DNA of 64,000 bases, taken from an uncultured Gemmiger sp. GTDB lineage: Bacteria > Bacillota > Clostridia > Oscillospirales > Ruminococcaceae. The DNA is taken from the NCBI GenBank assembly GCA_944386225.1, contig CALXAH010000007.1:62001-126000 (forward strand), read 5' to 3'. Shown here in pieces: positions 60,795 to 64,000 of this stretch. Made by a program: the position numbers and the translations under genes. Position 1 is the first letter of the stretch. Every line of letters starts with the position of its first letter. The notes below the pieces were generated by a model. It saw nothing but the letters and a program-made list of their open reading frames with translations. It made no database searches and had not been told where the DNA came from.

Positions 60795-62654
60795 ATGCGA
60801 TTTCGACTGAACGAGAGCGCCCTCCGCTTTACCGAGGGGGTCCGGCTGCTGGCCGGGCTGAACGTACTGGAACTGGCCGACGACGGCCTGGCGCTTGACT
60901 GGCAGGAAGGCAGTGCCCTCCGGGTGACCCGCCAGGGCAGTACCGCCCGGATCGAGGGCAGCTGTCCGGTGCATTTTTTCCGGGGGCTGGGCCTGCTGCT
61001 GGAAGGCGCGGAGGATGTACGGGAAGAGCCCGTATTTCCCACCATCGGGGCCAGCTTTGATCTGTCCCGCAACGGGGCGATGCAGCCCCGGGCACTGAGC
61101 CGGATGCTGGCCCGGCTGGCGCTGATGGGATACCAGCAGATGTACCTGTACACCGAGGACACCTACCAGCTGCAAGAGTATCCGTTTTTCGGCTATCTGC
61201 GAGGCGCCTACAGCGAACAGGAACTGCGTCAGCTGGACAATCAGGCCGCCAGCCTGGGGATTGAGCTGATCCCCTGCATCCAGACGCTGGGCCACCTGGA
61301 ACGCTTTTTGCACTGGGAGAGCAGCGCGCCGCTACGGGATACCCCCGATGTGCTGCTGGCGGGCAGCGAAGATGTCTACCGGCTGATTGAGGCGATGATG
61401 CGGCAGTGCCGCCGGTGTTTCCGTACAGACAAGATCCATATAGGCATGGACGAGGCCATGAATCTGGGGCTGGGCCGGTATCTGAAGCAGAACGGCTATC
61501 GGGACAGTTTCTCCATTATGCTGGCCCATGTGAACCGGGTGGCGGAGATCGCCCGGCAATACGGATTCTCGCCCATGATGTGGAGCGACATGTATTTCCG
61601 CTGTGCCAGCCCCCGGGACGACTACTACGAGGATGTGATGGAGATCCCCGCCCGGGTGCTGGAAGCCGCGCCCCGGGATGTGGCCCTGGTCTATTGGGAC
61701 TATTACCATGCCGACGAGGCGTTCTATGACCGGTACCTGACCCTGCACGAGCAGTTCGGCGTGCCGCTGTACTTTGCGGGCGGCATGTGGACCTGGCTGG
61801 GGCCCGCACCGGATTATGAGGTGTTTTTCCGCAACGCGGCCCCGGCGCTGGCCGCCTGCCGCAAGCACGGGGTACAGCAGATGCTGCTGACCACCTGGGG
61901 CGACGACGGCGCCGAGACCAGCCCCCAGGCCATGCTGCTGGGGCTGCAGGCCTGGGCGGAATACGCCTATACCGGCAGCTGGGATGACCGGGCGGCGCTG
62001 GCCCGGCGGCTGTACACCTGCACCGGTGCGGACTGGGATGCTCTGCTGCGGCTGAGTGCATTCCACAAAACCGCCCGGCTGGATCCGGCCAGCGACCTGC
62101 CCAACGGGGCCAAGTTTTTGCTGTACCAGGATCCGCTGACCGGTATCTACGATGCCGACGCGGAGGGGCTGGGCTTTGCCGAACAGTACGCGGCCCTGGA
62201 AACCGAATACACTGCCCGGGCCGAATCGGGCGGCCGGTGGCAGGCGCTGTATACCTTCTACGCCGCGCTGGCCCGGGTACTGAAGAACAAGGCGGAACTG
62301 GGCGGCGATCTCTGCCGTGCCTACAAAGCCGGCGACCGGGAAACGCTGCGTCATCTGGCAGCGCAGGCCCGGCAGGCATCCGCCGACTGCGGTGATCTGC
62401 TGGAGGCCTGGCGGGTGCTTTGGGAGCAGGAAAACCGCCCCTTTGGCTTCGAGGTGCTGGAAGTGCGGGTGGCCGGGATACGCTCCCGGCTGGAGACTGC
62501 CGCCCGGCGGGTGGAGGCCTGGTGCGCCGGAGAACTGGGCGAACTGGAAGAACTGGCAGCGCCCCGGCTGCCGGTTCTGCGCAAACCCGGCACCGACCAG
62601 ATCCATGGCGTGTATTTCTGGCGCGAGATCACAAGTGCCTGCAAAGCCTGGTAA
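60795..62654 (+). CDS. beta-N-acetylhexosaminidase, GH20 family
   Basis: 619-residue GH20 glycosidase that releases terminal beta-linked GlcNAc or GalNAc by substrate-assisted catalysis. The N-terminal alpha/beta domain (about 1-85) precedes the barrel. The catalytic Asp-Glu pair D219-E220 is in IHIGMDEAMNLGLG. The barrel also shows TLGHLERFLHWE, MMWSDMYFR and MWTWLGPAPDYE. The C-terminal helices (about 430-610) are long. There is no signal peptide, so imported chitobiose- or GalNAc-type oligosaccharides are likely substrates. The ATG at 60795 has GAGGT upstream. It is followed by a Gfo/Idh gene. Confidence 0.92.
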   Translation: MRFRLNESALRFTEGVRLLAGLNVLELADDGLALDWQEGSALRVTRQGSTARIEGSCPVHFFRGLGLLLEGAEDVREEPVFPTIGASFDLSRNGAMQPRALSRMLARLALMGYQQMYLYTEDTYQLQEYPFFGYLRGAYSEQELRQLDNQAASLGIELIPCIQTLGHLERFLHWESSAPLRDTPDVLLAGSEDVYRLIEAMMRQCRRCFRTDKIHIGMDEAMNLGLGRYLKQNGYRDSFSIMLAHVNRVAEIARQYGFSPMMWSDMYFRCASPRDDYYEDVMEIPARVLEAAPRDVALVYWDYYHADEAFYDRYLTLHEQFGVPLYFAGGMWTWLGPAPDYEVFFRNAAPALAACRKHGVQQMLLTTWGDDGAETSPQAMLLGLQAWAEYAYTGSWDDRAALARRLYTCTGADWDALLRLSAFHKTARLDPASDLPNGAKFLLYQDPLTGIYDADAEGLGFAEQYAALETEYTARAESGGRWQALYTFYAALARVLKNKAELGGDLCRAYKAGDRETLRHLAAQARQASADCGDLLEAWRVLWEQENRPFGFEVLEVRVAGIRSRLETAARRVEAWCAGELGELEELAAPRLPVLRKPGTDQIHGVYFWREITSACKAW

Positions 62655-62683
62655 TTCCTTTTAGACAGAAAGGTAGAGAGAAG

Positions 62684-63958
62684 ATGAACGAGAACAAGGT
62701 GACGATGGTAATTGCCGGGCTTGGCGGTCGCGGCCACGATATCTACGGACAGTACGCCCTGGAGCATCCGGACGAGGTGGAAATCGCCGCCATCGCCGAT
62801 CCCCGGCCGGACCGGCTGGAACTGGCCCGCCGGGAATGGAACATCCCGCCGGAACGGTGCTTCACCAGCGCGGAGGAGATGTTTGCCCTGCCCCAGCTGG
62901 CCGACGCGGCGGTAATTGCCACCCAGGACCGGCAGCATGTGGCCCACGCGGGCGCAGCGCTCAAGGCCGGATACCACCTGCTGCTGGAAAAGCCGGTTGC
63001 CGTGGACATTGAGGGCTGTCTGGAGGTGCTGCGGCTGGCCCGGCAGTACCGCCGTCATGTGGTGGTGTGCCATGTGCTGCGGTACAGCCCGTTCTACACG
63101 ACCCTCAAGCGGATCATCACCGAGGGCCGCATCGGCGAGGTAGTAACCATCCAGGCCATGGAGCAGGTGGGATACTGGCACCACGCCCACAGCTACGTGC
63201 GGGGCAACTGGCGGCGGGCGGACGAATCCAGCCCCATGATCCTGGCCAAGTGCTGCCACGACATGGATGTGCTGCTCTGGCTGTCCGGCCGGAGAGCCCG
63301 GCGGGTGAGCTCCTACGGCAGTAACTATCTGTTCCGGGCGGACAAGGCCCCGGAGGGCGCCGCCGCGCGGTGTCTGGACTGCCCGGTGCGGGCGGACTGC
63401 CCCTATGACGCGGTGCGCTACTATCTGGAAAGCGAGCGCACCAGCGTGCGCGCCGGGCGGGTGCACTGGCCCATCAACGTGCTGGATCCCAACCCCACCG
63501 AGGAAACCATCGCCCAGGCCCTGCGCAACGGCCCTTACGGCCGCTGCGTGTTCCACTGCGACAACGATGTGGTGGATCACCAGGTAGTAAACATTGATCT
63601 GGACAATGGGGCCACCATCAACTTTACCATGTCCGCCTTTACCGAGCGGTGCTACCGCACCATCAAGGTGATGGGTACCCGTGGTTGTGTGGAGGGCAAC
63701 ATGGATCTGGCCCACCTGACCCTGCACGATTTCTTCGGCCACACCGAGGAGATTGACCTGAATATTACCGATGGTTCGATGGCGGGCCACGGCGGCGGCG
63801 ACGCGGTTATGGTCAGGCAGTTTGTGGAACTGCTGCGCAGCGGCCGCGACGGTGAGATGCAGTCTTCCATCGAGCACTCGATCGAAAGCCATCTGGTGGC
63901 GCTTCTGGCGGAAAATTCCCGCCTGGACGAGGGCCGAAGCCTTCCGGTAGAACTATAA
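62684..63958 (+). CDS. Gfo/Idh/MocA-family oxidoreductase
   Basis: 424-residue protein. NAD(P)-binding GLGGRG is at 12-17; the EKP motif is LLLEKPVAVDIE. The C-terminal domain has KCCHDMDVLLWLSG and a cysteine triad CLDCPVRADCP (C230, C233, C239), with the same spacing as in the leftward paralogue. The ATG at 62684 has AAGG about 10 nt upstream, 29 nt after the GH20 stop. It is probably co-transcribed with GH20 and may oxidise or epimerise the released N-acetylhexosamine or an associated sugar, but this is inference. The C-terminal end is complete, within the window. Confidence 0.88.
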   Translation: MNENKVTMVIAGLGGRGHDIYGQYALEHPDEVEIAAIADPRPDRLELARREWNIPPERCFTSAEEMFALPQLADAAVIATQDRQHVAHAGAALKAGYHLLLEKPVAVDIEGCLEVLRLARQYRRHVVVCHVLRYSPFYTTLKRIITEGRIGEVVTIQAMEQVGYWHHAHSYVRGNWRRADESSPMILAKCCHDMDVLLWLSGRRARRVSSYGSNYLFRADKAPEGAAARCLDCPVRADCPYDAVRYYLESERTSVRAGRVHWPINVLDPNPTEETIAQALRNGPYGRCVFHCDNDVVDHQVVNIDLDNGATINFTMSAFTERCYRTIKVMGTRGCVEGNMDLAHLTLHDFFGHTEEIDLNITDGSMAGHGGGDAVMVRQFVELLRSGRDGEMQSSIEHSIESHLVALLAENSRLDEGRSLPVEL

Positions 63959-64000
63959 TTTTGTCCGTTTGTTTTGTCTTTTCCGGTGATTCACCTTTTT

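Overview
The window is a GC-rich stretch of chromosome from a low-branching Firmicute. The gene order (gdpP-rplI-dnaB, tilS-hpt-ftsH, dgt-dnaG-rpoD, rpsL-rpsG-fusA-tuf), the strong AGGAGG ribosome-binding sites and the sigma-A promoters point to class Clostridia. The high GC content, together with DUF951, DUF4364, ribonuclease J and BlaI/M56 proteins, suggests the Oscillospiraceae/Ruminococcaceae (Gemmiger/Subdoligranulum/Faecalibacterium-like gut bacteria). The genus is an inference. I saw no rRNA, tRNA, CRISPR array, insertion sequence, phage gene or origin of replication.

Layout. 1-6.5 kb: the end of a GH36 alpha-galactosidase, facing a sugar-import operon (binding lipoprotein, two permeases, LacI regulator, 4-alpha-glucanotransferase) that has its own promoter and tandem operators. 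6.5-13.5 kb: DUF4364 and S1-domain genes leftward, then DUF951, prfA, tsaC, coaE, a lytic transglycosylase and an M18 aminopeptidase rightward. 13.5-24.6 kb: a long leftward housekeeping group, rnj, gdpP, rplI, dnaB, tilS, hpt, ftsH and an anchored zinc-ribbon protein. 25-28.3 kb: rnhA, then an Fe-S/tRNA thiolation operon iscS-iscU-mnmA. 28.3-36.1 kb: a 58-residue protein, a double-HTH LuxR-type regulator, a HAD phosphatase, then rpoD, dnaG, a DUF2500 protein, dgt, a YigZ protein and rpmE, all leftward.

36.2-46 kb: TspO; an ArsR-permease-thioredoxin module; a BlaI repressor with an unusual M56-M23 fusion protein; a response regulator-ABC ATPase-ABC permease-histidine kinase operon whose permease is frameshifted at a run of ten G; and guaA. 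46-52.4 kb: an Hpt protein with an HD-GYP response regulator, then the str operon with tuf, fusA, rpsG and rpsL. 52.4-57.6 kb: an MMPL transporter with a secreted coiled-coil partner, controlled by a divergent TetR gene with four operator dyads between them. 57.7-64 kb: two divergent glycan operons, each a hexosaminidase-type glycoside hydrolase (GH123-like; GH20) paired with a Gfo/Idh/MocA oxidoreductase.

The most notable items are the G10 tract in the peptide-resistance-type operon, the BlaI-controlled M56-M23 fusion, the divergent hexosaminidase/oxidoreductase pairs, and the four-site TetR operator array. Very long open frames antisense to the housekeeping genes were judged to be by-products of GC-rich codon use.
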